Below, piece by piece: positions 9,549 through 19,452 of a DNA stretch of 64,000 nt. Source of the DNA: Enterovibrio norvegicus FF-33 (GTDB taxonomy: Bacteria; Pseudomonadota; Gammaproteobacteria; Enterobacterales; Vibrionaceae); NCBI RefSeq assembly GCF_000286835.2, contig NZ_AJYD02000038.1, positions 3,081,632 to 3,145,631 of the forward strand. Direction: 5' to 3'. Below the pieces are notes generated by a model that worked only from the letters and a program-made list of their open reading frames with translations, searched no databases and was not told the DNA's origin. Every line of letters begins with the position of its first letter. Position 1 is the stretch's first letter. Position numbers and translations under genes: made by a program.

Positions 9549-11363
9549 ATGAAACCAAAAACGTCTCGAACGACCATGCTGAACCATTACCCAGCATGGA
9601 AGTATGTGGTGCTCATCACCACACTCATTATTATGCTATTCAGCGCCTTACCTTCTTGGTTTGGTGAAAATGCTGCCGTTCTGATTTCTCACAAAGGAAC
9701 AACGCCTTCTGCAGTTGTCATCCAAAAGGCGCTCTCAAACAAAGATATTGAGATTAAACGCATCGACCAAGCAGGTAATAAAACCACGGTTGTATTGGAT
9801 AACGTCGCGCAGCAAAATGCGGCCAAAAACATACTTGAAAAATCATCAAACCCTGACGACACAGTAGCCCTCGCCATGGTACCAGCCGCCCCAGGTTGGT
9901 TGTTGGATATGGGATTTAAACCGATAAAACTTGGACTGGATTTACGCGGTGGGGTGCAATTCTTGCTGGACGTGGATATGGATCAAGTATTCCATGCTCA
10001 CGCCAATCAGGCTGCGGATTCAGTGCGAGATGAAGCGCGAGAACTGCGCATTCGCGGCGTTCGTGTGCAGGTCACGGCAGATGACTCACTTCGCATCGTC
10101 ACACCTTCAGGTAAAGCTGACGGCGACATTCGTCAATATATTCGAGAACAGTATCCACAATGGGATGTAAAAGGCAGCGGGGATAATGCCCTCGTCATGC
10201 ACCTAAAAGACTCTGAGAAGCAAACACTGACTAACTTAACGGTTCAACAAAACCTGCAAACCATGCGCAGCCGAATCGAAGAGCTAGGCATTACGGAAGC
10301 GGCGGTACAGCGTCAAGGCGAACATCGTATCCGCATCGAACTTCCCGGTGTGCAAGACCCTGCATCGGCAAAAAATGTCATTGGTGCAACCGCAAGCCTG
10401 GCATTTTACGAAGTGGTGAGTGAGGCTAAACCCGGTTCGATAGCACTCCCAGACAGCAACGGGCAATCGGTTTACGTCAATCGAAAACCTGTTCTTTCCG
10501 GCGAACACATAGTCGATGCTCGCGGCAGCATGGGTGAAATGGGCATGCCAGAAGTTAACATTTCGTTGGATGCCACTGGCGGTAAAACAATGTCTGACTT
10601 CTCTGCCAATGCTATCGGCGAACCAATGGCGACCGCCTACAGCGAATACAGCCGCAATGCGGAAGGGAAAACAGAACAAACCACATCTATCATCAGCGTA
10701 GCGACCATTCAATCCCAACTAGGGAATCGCTTTCGCATCACTGGCGTTGGCTCTTTGGCGGATGCACAAGATCTCGCGCTGCTGCTTCGTGCAGGTTCAC
10801 TGACAGCGCCTGTTACCATCGTGGAAGAGCGCACCATTGGCCCATCTTTAGGTGCGGAGAATATCCAAAACGGCTTTGCGGCACTCGCACTCGGTATGGG
10901 TTTAACTTTGCTATTCATGGCCGTTTGGTACCGTAAACTCGGGCTAGTTGCAAACCTTGCTTTGGTCATCAATATGGTCATGTTGCTCGGTTTGATCGCC
11001 TTACTACCAGGGGCAGTGTTAACACTTCCCGGTATCGCAGGTCTTGTGCTCACCATCGGTATGGCCGTCGATACCAACGTGCTTATCTTTGAACGAATAA
11101 AAGAAAAAATGCGCGAAGGAAGAAGCTTGGCCCAATCCATCGATTTAGGTTTCAGCAGTGCTTTTGGGACCATTCTCGACTCCAATATCACAACCTTAAT
11201 TTCAGCCGCCACTTTGTACGCAATCGGTAATGGCCCGATTCAAGGGTTTGCATTAACACTGGGCTTAGGCTTGCTCACAAGTATGTTCACGGGAATTTTC
11301 GCGTCTCGTGCAGTAATTAACCTATGTTGGGGCAAAGATACTCGTCGTGGAGTGAGGATTTAA
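9549..11363 (+). CDS. secD: Protein translocase subunit SecD (second paralogue)
   Basis: SecD forms, with SecF, the membrane complex that uses ion-motive force to help pull proteins through SecYEG. The first transmembrane helix (YVVLITTLIIMLFSALPSWF) is followed by a large periplasmic P1 domain starting with LGLDLRGGVQFLLDVD (about residue 127). A C-terminal block of five helices contains the conserved LTLPGIAGLVLTIGMAVDTN and VLIFERIKEKMREGRS. Similarity to E. coli SecD begins at MLNHYPAWKY, so 9576 is also a possible start; in-frame TTG/GTG lie upstream. Standing apart from yajC/tgt, this looks like the SecDF2-type extra copy known in vibrios, where the two copies differ in Na+ or H+ coupling. 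Which ion is used cannot be read here. Confidence 0.9.
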   Translation: MKPKTSRTTMLNHYPAWKYVVLITTLIIMLFSALPSWFGENAAVLISHKGTTPSAVVIQKALSNKDIEIKRIDQAGNKTTVVLDNVAQQNAAKNILEKSSNPDDTVALAMVPAAPGWLLDMGFKPIKLGLDLRGGVQFLLDVDMDQVFHAHANQAADSVRDEARELRIRGVRVQVTADDSLRIVTPSGKADGDIRQYIREQYPQWDVKGSGDNALVMHLKDSEKQTLTNLTVQQNLQTMRSRIEELGITEAAVQRQGEHRIRIELPGVQDPASAKNVIGATASLAFYEVVSEAKPGSIALPDSNGQSVYVNRKPVLSGEHIVDARGSMGEMGMPEVNISLDATGGKTMSDFSANAIGEPMATAYSEYSRNAEGKTEQTTSIISVATIQSQLGNRFRITGVGSLADAQDLALLLRAGSLTAPVTIVEERTIGPSLGAENIQNGFAALALGMGLTLLFMAVWYRKLGLVANLALVINMVMLLGLIALLPGAVLTLPGIAGLVLTIGMAVDTNVLIFERIKEKMREGRSLAQSIDLGFSSAFGTILDSNITTLISAATLYAIGNGPIQGFALTLGLGLLTSMFTGIFASRAVINLCWGKDTRRGVRI

Positions 11364-11365
11364 CC

Positions 11366-12262
11366 ATGATTACTATGAAAAACATGACCAAATGGCGCCA
11401 TGCAGGCAGCTTACTTTCCTGCGTATTTATGCTGATTTCCATTTTCTTTCTTTCAACCAAAGGCCTAAATTTCGGATTAGATTTCACCGGCGGCATGATA
11501 AGTGAAGTAAAAATCGATCAATCACTGACTGCAACAGAGATTCAATCCAAACTTGAAGCGGCACTGAAGCAACCTGTTTCTGTGGTTGCTGCAGGCGATC
11601 CCGGAGAGTGGGTACTGCGCTACGCCGCGCCCGAAACACTCAGCGATCAACCTGAAATCAAAACCCTACTCACGGGTTTTTCTAACCATGTTGAAATGAT
11701 TAACGTGAGTTTAGTTGGCCCGCAGGTTGGTCAAGAGTTGGCTGAACAAGGTGGCTTGGCCGTTCTGATTACATTGCTCGTGATCCTCGGTTACTTGAGC
11801 ATGCGCTTTGAATGGCGATTGGCATCTGGGGCACTGTTAGCTCTCGTCCACGATGTGGTTTTGCTACTGGGCTTCTTCTCCATCACGGGTATGGAGTTCA
11901 ACCTCACCGTACTTGCTGCATTGCTGGCAGTTTTGGGTTATTCGCTCAATGACTCCATCATTATTTCGGACAGGATACGCGAACTACTAAAAGCCAACGT
12001 GACTCTGCCCATTGCTGAACTGAATAACCGCGCGATCGTATCCACTCTGTCGCGAACCTTGATCACTTCAGGAACGACTTTAATTTCGGTCGGCTCTCTT
12101 TGGCTGCTTGGTGGTGAGCCTTTGTATGGTTTCTCAATCACCATGCTCATTGGTATCGTTGCGGGCACATGGTCAACCATGACTATCGCAACCATCATCC
12201 CTGAAATGACCAAGCTAAACCCGCAGCATTATATGCCTGCCGTTATCTCTGATGCGCCATAG
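11366..12262 (+). CDS. secF: Protein translocase subunit SecF (second paralogue)
   Basis: A 298-residue inner-membrane partner of SecD. The ATG at 11366, two bases after the secD stop and behind a GAGG box, is chosen; the longer frame would overlap secD by 40 bases. The family block LNFGLDFTGGMISEV (about residue 35) is followed by six helices, with LGYSLNDSIIISDRIRE as the hallmark SecF motif near residue 190. It ends at a strong terminator, making secD-secF a compact operon. Confidence 0.93.
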   Translation: MITMKNMTKWRHAGSLLSCVFMLISIFFLSTKGLNFGLDFTGGMISEVKIDQSLTATEIQSKLEAALKQPVSVVAAGDPGEWVLRYAAPETLSDQPEIKTLLTGFSNHVEMINVSLVGPQVGQELAEQGGLAVLITLLVILGYLSMRFEWRLASGALLALVHDVVLLLGFFSITGMEFNLTVLAALLAVLGYSLNDSIIISDRIRELLKANVTLPIAELNNRAIVSTLSRTLITSGTTLISVGSLWLLGGEPLYGFSITMLIGIVAGTWSTMTIATIIPEMTKLNPQHYMPAVISDAP

Positions 12263-12293
12263 GCCGTTCACTTAGCTAAATTTGCTCATTCAT

Positions 12294-12320
12294 CAGGCCC
12301 GACTCTCGGGCCTGATTTTT
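12294..12320 (+). terminator. Rho-independent terminator of secD-secF
   Basis: The 9-bp stem CAGGCCCGA (12294-12302) / TCGGGCCTG (12306-12314) has a three-base loop, then A and a T-run. Confidence 0.88.
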
Positions 12321-12595
12321 ATACCCGACTGCTCTCTATCACTCTTTGAATTCATCTATTTAGATGTTTTTACAAAAATAAGATGAACCAAACTGCACTT
12401 GTCCTTTCGAACTCACTTCATAGTACGCTACATTCAGCACATAGCTGAACAAGCGACGAATGTAAAAATGTACGCGCAGTGAGCACTCACCTTTGCCTAT
12501 TGAGTCGTACCATGTGTCTTTAGATCGTAAACACATCAAACAGCGTTATTTAGCCAACCGTGTTGATGATTAGTTTTATTTTCAAGGAATCATTG
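12321..12595 (+). other. Intergenic region upstream of scsB
   Basis: This 275-bp stretch must hold the scsB promoter. I see no clear operator, RNA gene or ORF in it. Confidence 0.4.
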
Positions 12596-14707
12596 ATGCA
12601 CGCAGCAAAAATCATTAACCGACTTTCACTCATGCTAGTTAGCAGCCTTTGTCTCGCACTGCTCATTGCTACGCCAGCCAGATCAGAAAGCCCATCAACG
12701 GGCTGGCTCACTGACGCTAATCATCCCCCATTGACATCGCGTGTTGTGATAACAGGCGCTGCCGATCCCACGTCCAGCACGGTAAATGGTTTTTTAGAGA
12801 TTCAACTTGAGGGTGAGTGGAAAACGTATTGGCGAACGCCCGGTGAAGGCGGTGTCGCCCCGAGTCTCAATTGGCAAGCGTCAAAAAACATCAAAAACAT
12901 TGAATGGCATTGGCCTGCACCGGAACGTTTTGATTTATTAGGCATTGATACGCTGGGCTACAAACATAATGTGGTGATCCCACTCACTTTTACCCTTGAT
13001 GATTTCAACCAAACCACGCTTTTCAACGGTACGTTTACCCTTTCATCTTGCACAACGATATGCGTACTGAACGACTACCCAGCAAATTTGACCTTCACGC
13101 CTTCCGAGCTGGAAATCAATCCTGAAGCCCTACATCGCTATGCTCAAGGCATGAGCCAAGTACCACAGCCATCTCCTTTGATTGAGCACCTATCAACCAC
13201 ATGGGATGAAGGCGCACAGCGGTTAGAAGTCATTGCGCAAAAAAAGATGGGATGGACATCGCCAGACGTGTTGATTGATGGTGAGTCACAGGCTGTTGCG
13301 GATGTTTTTTTCTCGGTTCCTCAAGTCGTCGTCAATGGCAATACGCTTCAGGCAACGTTTGATGCCAGCAGTTGGATGGGCAAACCGAACCTTAGTCATA
13401 CCGCTCTCAATGTGACCTTTATTGATGACAATTTCCTTGCAGAACAGAGTAGTGTCCCCAAAAGTGGCATTGTGACTGCGTCAACAACCTTGTCATTATC
13501 CTCCGCGATTCTTTTCGCGCTGCTCGGCGGGTTAATCCTTAACATCATGCCTTGTGTGTTGCCTGTATTAGGCATAAAACTCAGCGGTGTTGTTACCGCG
13601 CAAGGGTTAGAAAAAACGAAAATTAGACGCCAATTTATCGCGTCGGCATTGGGTATTTTATTTTCCTTTTGGCTGATCGCAGCGTTTCTTAGCGTACTGA
13701 AATTAACTGGGCATGCCTTCGGTTGGGGTATTCAATTCCAAAGTCCTATCTTTATTGGCTTGATGGCCACTATCACTGCGTTGTTTGCTGCCAACATGTT
13801 GGGTCTGTTTGAAATCCGCTTGCCGCCAAATGTAAACACATGGATGGCAAGCAAAGGCAACAATTCCTATGCAGGTCATTTCATTCAAGGGATGTTCGCC
13901 ACACTTCTAGCAACCCCATGCTCCGCGCCATTTCTCGGTACTGCCGTTGCATTTGCACTAACCACCAACACCCTCATGCTTTTTGTGATTTTCACTGCAT
14001 TGGCTATTGGGATGGCACTACCTTGGCTACTTGTTGCCCTATTCCCTTCTGTTGCCAAGCGGTTACCCAAACCCGGCCACTGGATGAAAGTGGTAAAAAT
14101 AGCCTTTGGTTTCATGATGCTAGCAACTGCCACATGGCTGTTATCGCTACTAGCAAACCATTTATCATCGGGATGGGTTGTCTCGCTTGTCTTGTTAGGC
14201 GCCATGTTGTTGCTGCGGCGAACGTCGTCTGTCTACGGTAAAAAAATCGCCGTCGTCATGGTCGCTATCGGCATCCTGTTCTCGGCGACGGCGTTAATTG
14301 CAGCTAGTTTAACCGCTTCACGCTGGGCAACGCCATTGCCTGCTGATATCGCATGGGAAAGGTTATCTGAACCTCGAATCGCCAAAGAAGTGGCACAAGG
14401 AAAAACGGTTTTTATCGATGTCACTGCGGATTGGTGTATTACCTGTCAAGCCAACAAAATCGGTGTTCTACTACAAGACCCTGTCTATAGTACCTTGGGC
14501 AGCGATGGCATGATCGCGATGCAAGGCAATTGGACAGTGGCCAGCCCATCTGTCACTCAGTATTTACAAAAATATGGCCGATTTGGCGTACCGTTTAACA
14601 TTGTTTATGGCCCCGGTGCACCGCAAGGAATACCACTACCCGTCATTTTATCTAGCGACGTGGTTTTAAACGCGATTGAATTAGCGAAAGGAAAGACGAA
14701 TGAGTGA
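12596..14707 (+). CDS. scsB: ScsB-type membrane thiol:disulfide reductase (DsbD family)
   Basis: ScsB/DsbD proteins pass electrons from cytoplasmic thioredoxin through the inner membrane to periplasmic thiol proteins. The ATG at 12596 follows an AAGGAA box and gives 703 residues; the longer GTG-started frame lacks a good site. A signal peptide (to about 32) leads to an N-terminal periplasmic domain (about 40-280) with cysteines SSCTTIC. The eight-helix core carries the redox cysteines NIMPCVLP (about 318) and TPCSAPF (about 440). A C-terminal thioredoxin domain carries WCITC (about 611-615). The large N-domain points to ScsB rather than DsbD. It overlaps scsD by eight bases; no scsC lies between. 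A role in copper or oxidative stress tolerance is known for scs loci, inferred here. Confidence 0.88.
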   Translation: MHAAKIINRLSLMLVSSLCLALLIATPARSESPSTGWLTDANHPPLTSRVVITGAADPTSSTVNGFLEIQLEGEWKTYWRTPGEGGVAPSLNWQASKNIKNIEWHWPAPERFDLLGIDTLGYKHNVVIPLTFTLDDFNQTTLFNGTFTLSSCTTICVLNDYPANLTFTPSELEINPEALHRYAQGMSQVPQPSPLIEHLSTTWDEGAQRLEVIAQKKMGWTSPDVLIDGESQAVADVFFSVPQVVVNGNTLQATFDASSWMGKPNLSHTALNVTFIDDNFLAEQSSVPKSGIVTASTTLSLSSAILFALLGGLILNIMPCVLPVLGIKLSGVVTAQGLEKTKIRRQFIASALGILFSFWLIAAFLSVLKLTGHAFGWGIQFQSPIFIGLMATITALFAANMLGLFEIRLPPNVNTWMASKGNNSYAGHFIQGMFATLLATPCSAPFLGTAVAFALTTNTLMLFVIFTALAIGMALPWLLVALFPSVAKRLPKPGHWMKVVKIAFGFMMLATATWLLSLLANHLSSGWVVSLVLLGAMLLLRRTSSVYGKKIAVVMVAIGILFSATALIAASLTASRWATPLPADIAWERLSEPRIAKEVAQGKTVFIDVTADWCITCQANKIGVLLQDPVYSTLGSDGMIAMQGNWTVASPSVTQYLQKYGRFGVPFNIVYGPGAPQGIPLPVILSSDVVLNAIELAKGKTNE

Positions 14708-15269
14708 TCCCTCTCAATCACCGTTGCCAGAAGATCCAAAAACAGAATTACAAATCAGCAAGACCAAAAGTAAGTGGCGTAATCCCGTCTGGTGGCTAAA
14801 AGAAATCGCAACAATCATCGTGCTATTTATCGTGATCACATTTGCGTTGGATTGGTGGCAAAGCCGAGATATGCCAAACGGCAATGTCCCACATACCATT
14901 TTGACAACCTTATCCGGTGACACCTTTGATCTTGCCACTGCCAGCAAAGATGAACCTGTGGTGTTGTATTTCTGGGCGACGTGGTGCCCTGCGTGCAAGT
15001 TTGTCACACCCACAGTAGATTGGCTGTCTGATTCTTATAAGGTCGTCTCCGTTGCAATGACATCAGGCAGCCGTGAACGTGTTGCTGGCTACCTACGCAG
15101 TCATGACATCTCTTTTGAAACGGTCAACGATGAGCAAGGTCGCTTAGGCCAGGCATGGGGGATCCGATCGACGCCTACGATTGTCATTGTGAAAGATGGG
15201 GAAATCACATCCATCACGACGGGGATTACCACACCGCCAGGTTTGTTAGCGCGCCTTTGGTTACCTTGA
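14700..15269 (+). CDS. scsD: ScsD-like membrane-anchored thioredoxin
   Basis: A 189-residue protein disulfide oxidoreductase. An N-terminal anchor (IATIIVLFIVITFALDWWQS, about 42-62) is followed by RDMPNG, a segment typical of ScsD, and a thioredoxin fold with the active site WATWCPACK (Cys-Pro-Ala-Cys, about residue 97-100) and the cis-proline loop RSTPTIVIV. The start codon overlaps the end of scsB, so the two are translationally coupled and ScsB is the likely electron donor. It is followed by a terminator. Confidence 0.88.
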   Translation: MSDPSQSPLPEDPKTELQISKTKSKWRNPVWWLKEIATIIVLFIVITFALDWWQSRDMPNGNVPHTILTTLSGDTFDLATASKDEPVVLYFWATWCPACKFVTPTVDWLSDSYKVVSVAMTSGSRERVAGYLRSHDISFETVNDEQGRLGQAWGIRSTPTIVIVKDGEITSITTGITTPPGLLARLWLP

Positions 15270-15292
15270 CATCCACGCGCTAAAAACAATCG

Positions 15293-15325
15293 AAAGAAAG
15301 GGAAGCCATGTTTCCCTTTCTTTGT
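15293..15325 (+). terminator. Rho-independent terminator of scsB-scsD
   Basis: A perfect 12-bp stem AAAGAAAGGGAA (15293-15304) / TTCCCTTTCTTT (15312-15323) with a 7-base loop, 24 bp past scsD. Confidence 0.85.
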
Positions 15326-15567
15326 TAAAAATCTCTCTTCTACTCAAGCACCTTCGCGTATTCCTCTGATTTATCCGCCTTCCACATTTAGTGATTTGGC
15401 TTCCTTGTCGCTTCACATTTTTTCACGCCTTTGAAAATCTGCATTTTCTTTTTCGAGTGACCATCCATTTGTGCAATACACCAATGGAACAGCGCCAAAA
15501 AAATGACAAAACCTCTAGTGCACAAACATAAAAATACTAAAAACAACCAACAACAAGAGGAAATAAG

Positions 15568-17136
15568 ATGTCACGAACTCGACTTTTACCCTATGTCGCC
15601 GTTGCATCCGCGGTGTCATCAGTGATGGTTCCACAGATAGTATCTGCGCATGGATACATGGATTACCCACCGGCACGTCAAGAAGTGTGTGCCCGTGATG
15701 GTGGCTATTGGGATTCAACAAGCGGCTCCACGATTCCCAATGCCGCGTGTCGCACTGCGTTTCAGGAATCTGGCTGGTATCCGTTTGTTCAAAAGCCTGA
15801 ATTTGCCAAGCTCGTATCCAATTTCAACAGCCAAGGCGCAGTCGAAGCCGCTATTCCTGATGGTACATTGTGTGCAGCAGCTGACGCTAAAAAAGCCGGT
15901 ATCGACATTCCCTCAGCGGAATGGCAAACCACCCCCATTGATCCAGCAGCTAACGGTAAACTCACCCTACTCTACCGCGCTTCCACACCACACAATCCGA
16001 GTTTTTGGAAAATCTACCTGTCAAACCCTGGCTATAGTCCAGCCGCAGATGCACTAGCATGGACAGATTTAGAACTCATTGCAGAGTTCGACAATGTTCC
16101 CGTCGTTGTTATAAACGATACAAAGTACTACCAAATGCAAGTCACGCTTCCGACCGACCGCGCCGGTAACGCCGTTCTTTATTCACGTTGGCAACGCGAT
16201 GATGCAGCAGGTGAAGGTTTCTACAACTGCAGCGACATCAGCTTTGGCGGTGACGTCATTGCACCGACGTGGTCCAGCATTGGCAGCTTCATTAAATCCA
16301 CGGACGACGCCTTAGCAGGAGATACCGTTTGGTTCCGAGTGTTTAACGGAAATGGCTCAGAAACGGTATTTGAAAAACTTTCGATTGATACAAGCAACGC
16401 GGCTGAGTCAGTATGGGCAGCGCAAATTGCCGAAGCTGTTAACACGGCATCAGCCTCTGCGCAAATTGGTAAACAAAACCAAGACGGCACAGTCACGTGG
16501 GACAACGCCGATCTTTATGGCAATTTGGTCTTTGTGAAAAGCAAAGATGCTAGCTTCCAATTAGAAGTGAAGAAACCAGCCACCAATACCGCGCCGACCC
16601 TCAATGCGCCAAGCGCAGTCAATGTTGATAGCGAACAGCGAGTCAGCGTTTCGGTATCCGCCACTGATGCTGAAAATGACGCGATCTCATTCACAACTAG
16701 CACTGGTACGCTCGCAAGTAATGGAAATACAGCCACCATTTCTTATCTAGCGCCAAAAACCACCACTGATATCATAGAGCAAATCACAGTGATCGCTTCA
16801 GATGGAACAACCACCTCACAAGCTGTTATCACCATAAACGTAAAAGGCTCAGGCCCTATCGGGGATAGTGATTGGGAGTTAGCCAAGGTCTATGTGGCAG
16901 GAGACAGTGTCTTACACCTAGGTATCACCTACACAGCACAATGGTGGAACAAAGGCGAAGAGCCAGGCGCATCATCAGCCTGGATAGCAGAAAGCGGTGC
17001 AAGCCAAAACTGGAGTAAAAGCCTCGCTTATTCGGGCGGCGATATCGTCACATTTAAAGGAAAAAGCTTTAAAGCCAAGTGGTGGACGAAAGGGGACTTA
17101 CCATCCAATGGCGGCCCTTGGGCAGAAGTAAACTAA
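15568..17136 (+). CDS. Secreted AA10 lytic polysaccharide monooxygenase with two chitin-binding modules
   Basis: A copper enzyme that cleaves crystalline chitin oxidatively outside the cell. The 27-residue signal peptide ends VSA, so mature His-1 (HGYMDYPPARQ) forms the histidine brace with the His in STPHNPSFWKIY. The catalytic domain runs to about residue 225 and ends near FYNCSDISFGG. Then follow a linker domain (about 225-335), a cadherin/Ig-like domain (NTAPTLNAPSAV..., about 340-430), and two CBM5/12-type modules whose aromatic cores are YTAQWWNKGEEPG (about 454) and FKAKWWTKGDLPS (about 500). An AGAGG box lies eight bases before the ATG. It resembles GbpA in use but not in domain order. 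It is a lone gene with its own terminator. Confidence 0.92.
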   Translation: MSRTRLLPYVAVASAVSSVMVPQIVSAHGYMDYPPARQEVCARDGGYWDSTSGSTIPNAACRTAFQESGWYPFVQKPEFAKLVSNFNSQGAVEAAIPDGTLCAAADAKKAGIDIPSAEWQTTPIDPAANGKLTLLYRASTPHNPSFWKIYLSNPGYSPAADALAWTDLELIAEFDNVPVVVINDTKYYQMQVTLPTDRAGNAVLYSRWQRDDAAGEGFYNCSDISFGGDVIAPTWSSIGSFIKSTDDALAGDTVWFRVFNGNGSETVFEKLSIDTSNAAESVWAAQIAEAVNTASASAQIGKQNQDGTVTWDNADLYGNLVFVKSKDASFQLEVKKPATNTAPTLNAPSAVNVDSEQRVSVSVSATDAENDAISFTTSTGTLASNGNTATISYLAPKTTTDIIEQITVIASDGTTTSQAVITINVKGSGPIGDSDWELAKVYVAGDSVLHLGITYTAQWWNKGEEPGASSAWIAESGASQNWSKSLAYSGGDIVTFKGKSFKAKWWTKGDLPSNGGPWAEVN

Positions 17137-17167
17137 TCTAAGTCAGACAAATCAAACTGTAGATAGC

Positions 17168-17196
17168 AAAACGCCCCAGATGTGTTGGGGCGTTTT
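17168..17196. terminator. Terminator between the LPMO gene and zipA
   Basis: A perfect 11-bp stem AAAACGCCCCA (17168-17178) / TGGGGCGTTTT (17186-17196). It fits the plus-strand LPMO transcript and may also stop zipA on the minus strand. Confidence 0.88.
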
Positions 17197-17220
17197 TATG
17201 TTTACACCTAGGTGTCAGGT

Positions 17221-18222
17221 TTAAGCGTGGGCATGAAACTGCTTGATTTTCTCGCGGTAACTGTCTAAACGCTGAGGCGTCATCATCGAGCGCTTATCAT
17301 CGGTCACTAGCCCCCCAAGCTGATCAGCCACTTGTTGAGCCGTTTGCAGCATCAGCTTGAAGTTTTGCTCCGCTTCGCCATAACACGGTAGCGTCATAAA
17401 CAACGTAATACCTGGCGTCGTAAACTGGTGAATCGTTGCCAACGGGAAACTACCCGGGTTAAACATATTGGCAGCACTGAACAGCACTTGGCCCGTTCCT
17501 GCGAGATCCGCATGGCGATGGTAAATCTCCATCTCACCAAAAATCATCCCATGTTGCTCAAGGCAATTGATCAGTTCTTCACCATTAAACTCTTGGTTAG
17601 TACCCGCCTGAACATTAAGTATTAGCACCTGCTGTTGGGGCGCTTTTGGCGATTCATCAATTGGCGCAGCAGCAGACTCTTCATCCACGGCTTCAATCAC
17701 GTCATCAGACGGCGGTCTTTCTTCTGCTTTTGACTCAACCTTTGGCGCTTCAACACTATGGTTGATATTGGCATCGTCTTCATCATCTGCATCAGATTGA
17801 TAAAAGTCCACGGGCGACGACTTTTTCACAAGTTCAGTCATTTCTGCCGTCGAAGAGTCAGCCTCATCGGTGTCCGACGCTGAAAACGTCGGCAAGTCGA
17901 TCTCGTGTTCTTTCTCAACATTAGAGCCCACATCAGAATGAGTAGCGAACAGAGGATCAACATCAGGTTTATCACCAAAACTCAAACCAGGCTCTTTACG
18001 ATCAGCTTTTGGTTTCTCTTCATTGGCAGCTTTAATAACGCGAACGGAACCAATACCATCCTGATCAAATCCAGCATCAGCAGGATCGGTCAACTTGCCA
18101 ATAGGCTTCTCACCGAACTTAGCAGGTTTTTCTTTTCTACTGGTCCATAGTCCATGCAACAACAATGCTGCAATAGCTACAGCTCCCAAAATGATTAAAA
18201 CAAGGCGCAATTCCTGCATCAT
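17221..18222 (-). CDS. zipA: Cell division protein ZipA
   Basis: ZipA tethers FtsZ to the inner membrane at the division ring. The N-terminal anchor (LRLVLIILGAVAIAALLLHG, residues 5-24) has a short periplasmic tail. A long acidic, low-complexity linker (about 35-195) follows. The C-terminal FtsZ-binding domain begins near QQQVLILNVQA and includes HGMIFGEMEIYHRH and FPLATIHQFTTPGITLFM. Tandem ATGs occur at 18222/18219. It is divergent from cysZ, the usual arrangement, but its usual downstream neighbour ligA is 8.4 kb away. Confidence 0.95.
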   Translation of the reverse strand: MMQELRLVLIILGAVAIAALLLHGLWTSRKEKPAKFGEKPIGKLTDPADAGFDQDGIGSVRVIKAANEEKPKADRKEPGLSFGDKPDVDPLFATHSDVGSNVEKEHEIDLPTFSASDTDEADSSTAEMTELVKKSSPVDFYQSDADDEDDANINHSVEAPKVESKAEERPPSDDVIEAVDEESAAAPIDESPKAPQQQVLILNVQAGTNQEFNGEELINCLEQHGMIFGEMEIYHRHADLAGTGQVLFSAANMFNPGSFPLATIHQFTTPGITLFMTLPCYGEAEQNFKLMLQTAQQVADQLGGLVTDDKRSMMTPQRLDSYREKIKQFHAHA

Positions 18223-18488
18223 TTAATCTCAGCATCTATCCAATTAACGACGAATGGCGTACCTATCTAACACCTTGGTACAACCTTTGGCAATGTCGCA
18301 CATACATTTTGCTGACTACTGTACCAAAAAGCGTATGAAAGTTAACGTCCATACCGTGAGAACACTAAAAAAGTCACTGTTCTTTCGAGCTTTTGACACT
18401 CAGCTCACCCAAAAATTCATCTCATTCGTAAATTGCCAATCTCATCGTGAAACCGTTAACATTGAGCGAGCAAAATCGAGGAGAGACT

Positions 18489-19250
18489 ATGACACCTAAC
18501 CAATTAGCTAAACAACCCGCTTCTGGCGCGAGTTATTTTCTGCGCGGCTTTTCGCTGGCATTGACGCCAGGTATCCGTCGCTTCGTTGTTATTCCGTTGA
18601 TAGTAAATCTGCTACTAATGGGTGCACTGATTGGCGTTGTATTGTCACAACTGAGCGACTGGATCAATGGCTGGCTGGCATTCCTACCTGACATGTTGAA
18701 CTGGCTGTCTTATGTACTATGGCCGCTACTTGCCATCGCCATCCTTGTCATCTGCTCCTACTTTTTTAGCACGGTCGCCAACTGGATTGCTGCGCCATTT
18801 AATGGGTTACTCGCGGAGCATTTAGAAGCAAAACTCACCGGAAAACGTCCACCCGATGACGGTATTGCCGACATTATTAAAGATCTTCCTCGCGTATTTA
18901 AACGCGAATGGCAGAAGCTTTGGTACTACCTACCAAAAGCACTCGGTTTGCTTTTGCTGATGTGGATCCCTGTCATCGGTCAAACATTGGGTCCTGTGCT
19001 GTGGTTTTTGTTTAGCGCATGGATGATGGGCATACAGTATTGTGACTACCCGTTCGATAATCACCGTGTTTCTTTCCACAACATGAAGGCCACATTACGC
19101 GAACAAAAAGGCGCAACAATGAGCTTTGGCGCATTAGTGATGGTGTTTACCATGACGCCCATTCTGAATTTGTTCGTCATGCCCGCCGCAGTGTGTGGTG
19201 CAACCGCCATGTGGGTGGATAAGTACCGCAATAATCTCGCCCGCTACTAA
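18489..19250 (+). CDS. cysZ: Sulfate transporter CysZ
   Basis: A 253-residue inner-membrane protein of the CysZ/EI24 family that takes up sulfate for cysteine synthesis. The ATG at 18489 is preferred because GAGGAG lies just upstream; the longer frame uses GTG. Family sequence [21 protein letters not shown] is at the start, and hydrophobic hairpins span about residues 28-75, 75-100, 150-185 and 205-245. Neighbours zipA (divergent) and cysK (downstream) match the order in enterics and vibrios. Confidence 0.94.
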   Translation: MTPNQLAKQPASGASYFLRGFSLALTPGIRRFVVIPLIVNLLLMGALIGVVLSQLSDWINGWLAFLPDMLNWLSYVLWPLLAIAILVICSYFFSTVANWIAAPFNGLLAEHLEAKLTGKRPPDDGIADIIKDLPRVFKREWQKLWYYLPKALGLLLLMWIPVIGQTLGPVLWFLFSAWMMGIQYCDYPFDNHRVSFHNMKATLREQKGATMSFGALVMVFTMTPILNLFVMPAAVCGATAMWVDKYRNNLARY

Positions 19251-19452
19251 CCCTTTGCTTTACAAGCGCTGTTGCCGGATAGCGGAATGCATGACGGCAA
19301 CAGAAGCTTTCGCTATTGCTCACGCTAAATTTGAGAACTTCATCTGAAACCAAATCGATAACAATAAGATATAACTAACGATTCCTTTGCAATTTTCGAA
19401 AGAAAGTTATTCTCTTAGTCGTACTCCCTTACAAACCGAAGGAACGAAGAAG

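Noticed and set aside
10284..10718. 144-codon minus-strand frame inside secD
   Set aside because: Antisense to a well-supported secD; no start signals or recognisable motif.
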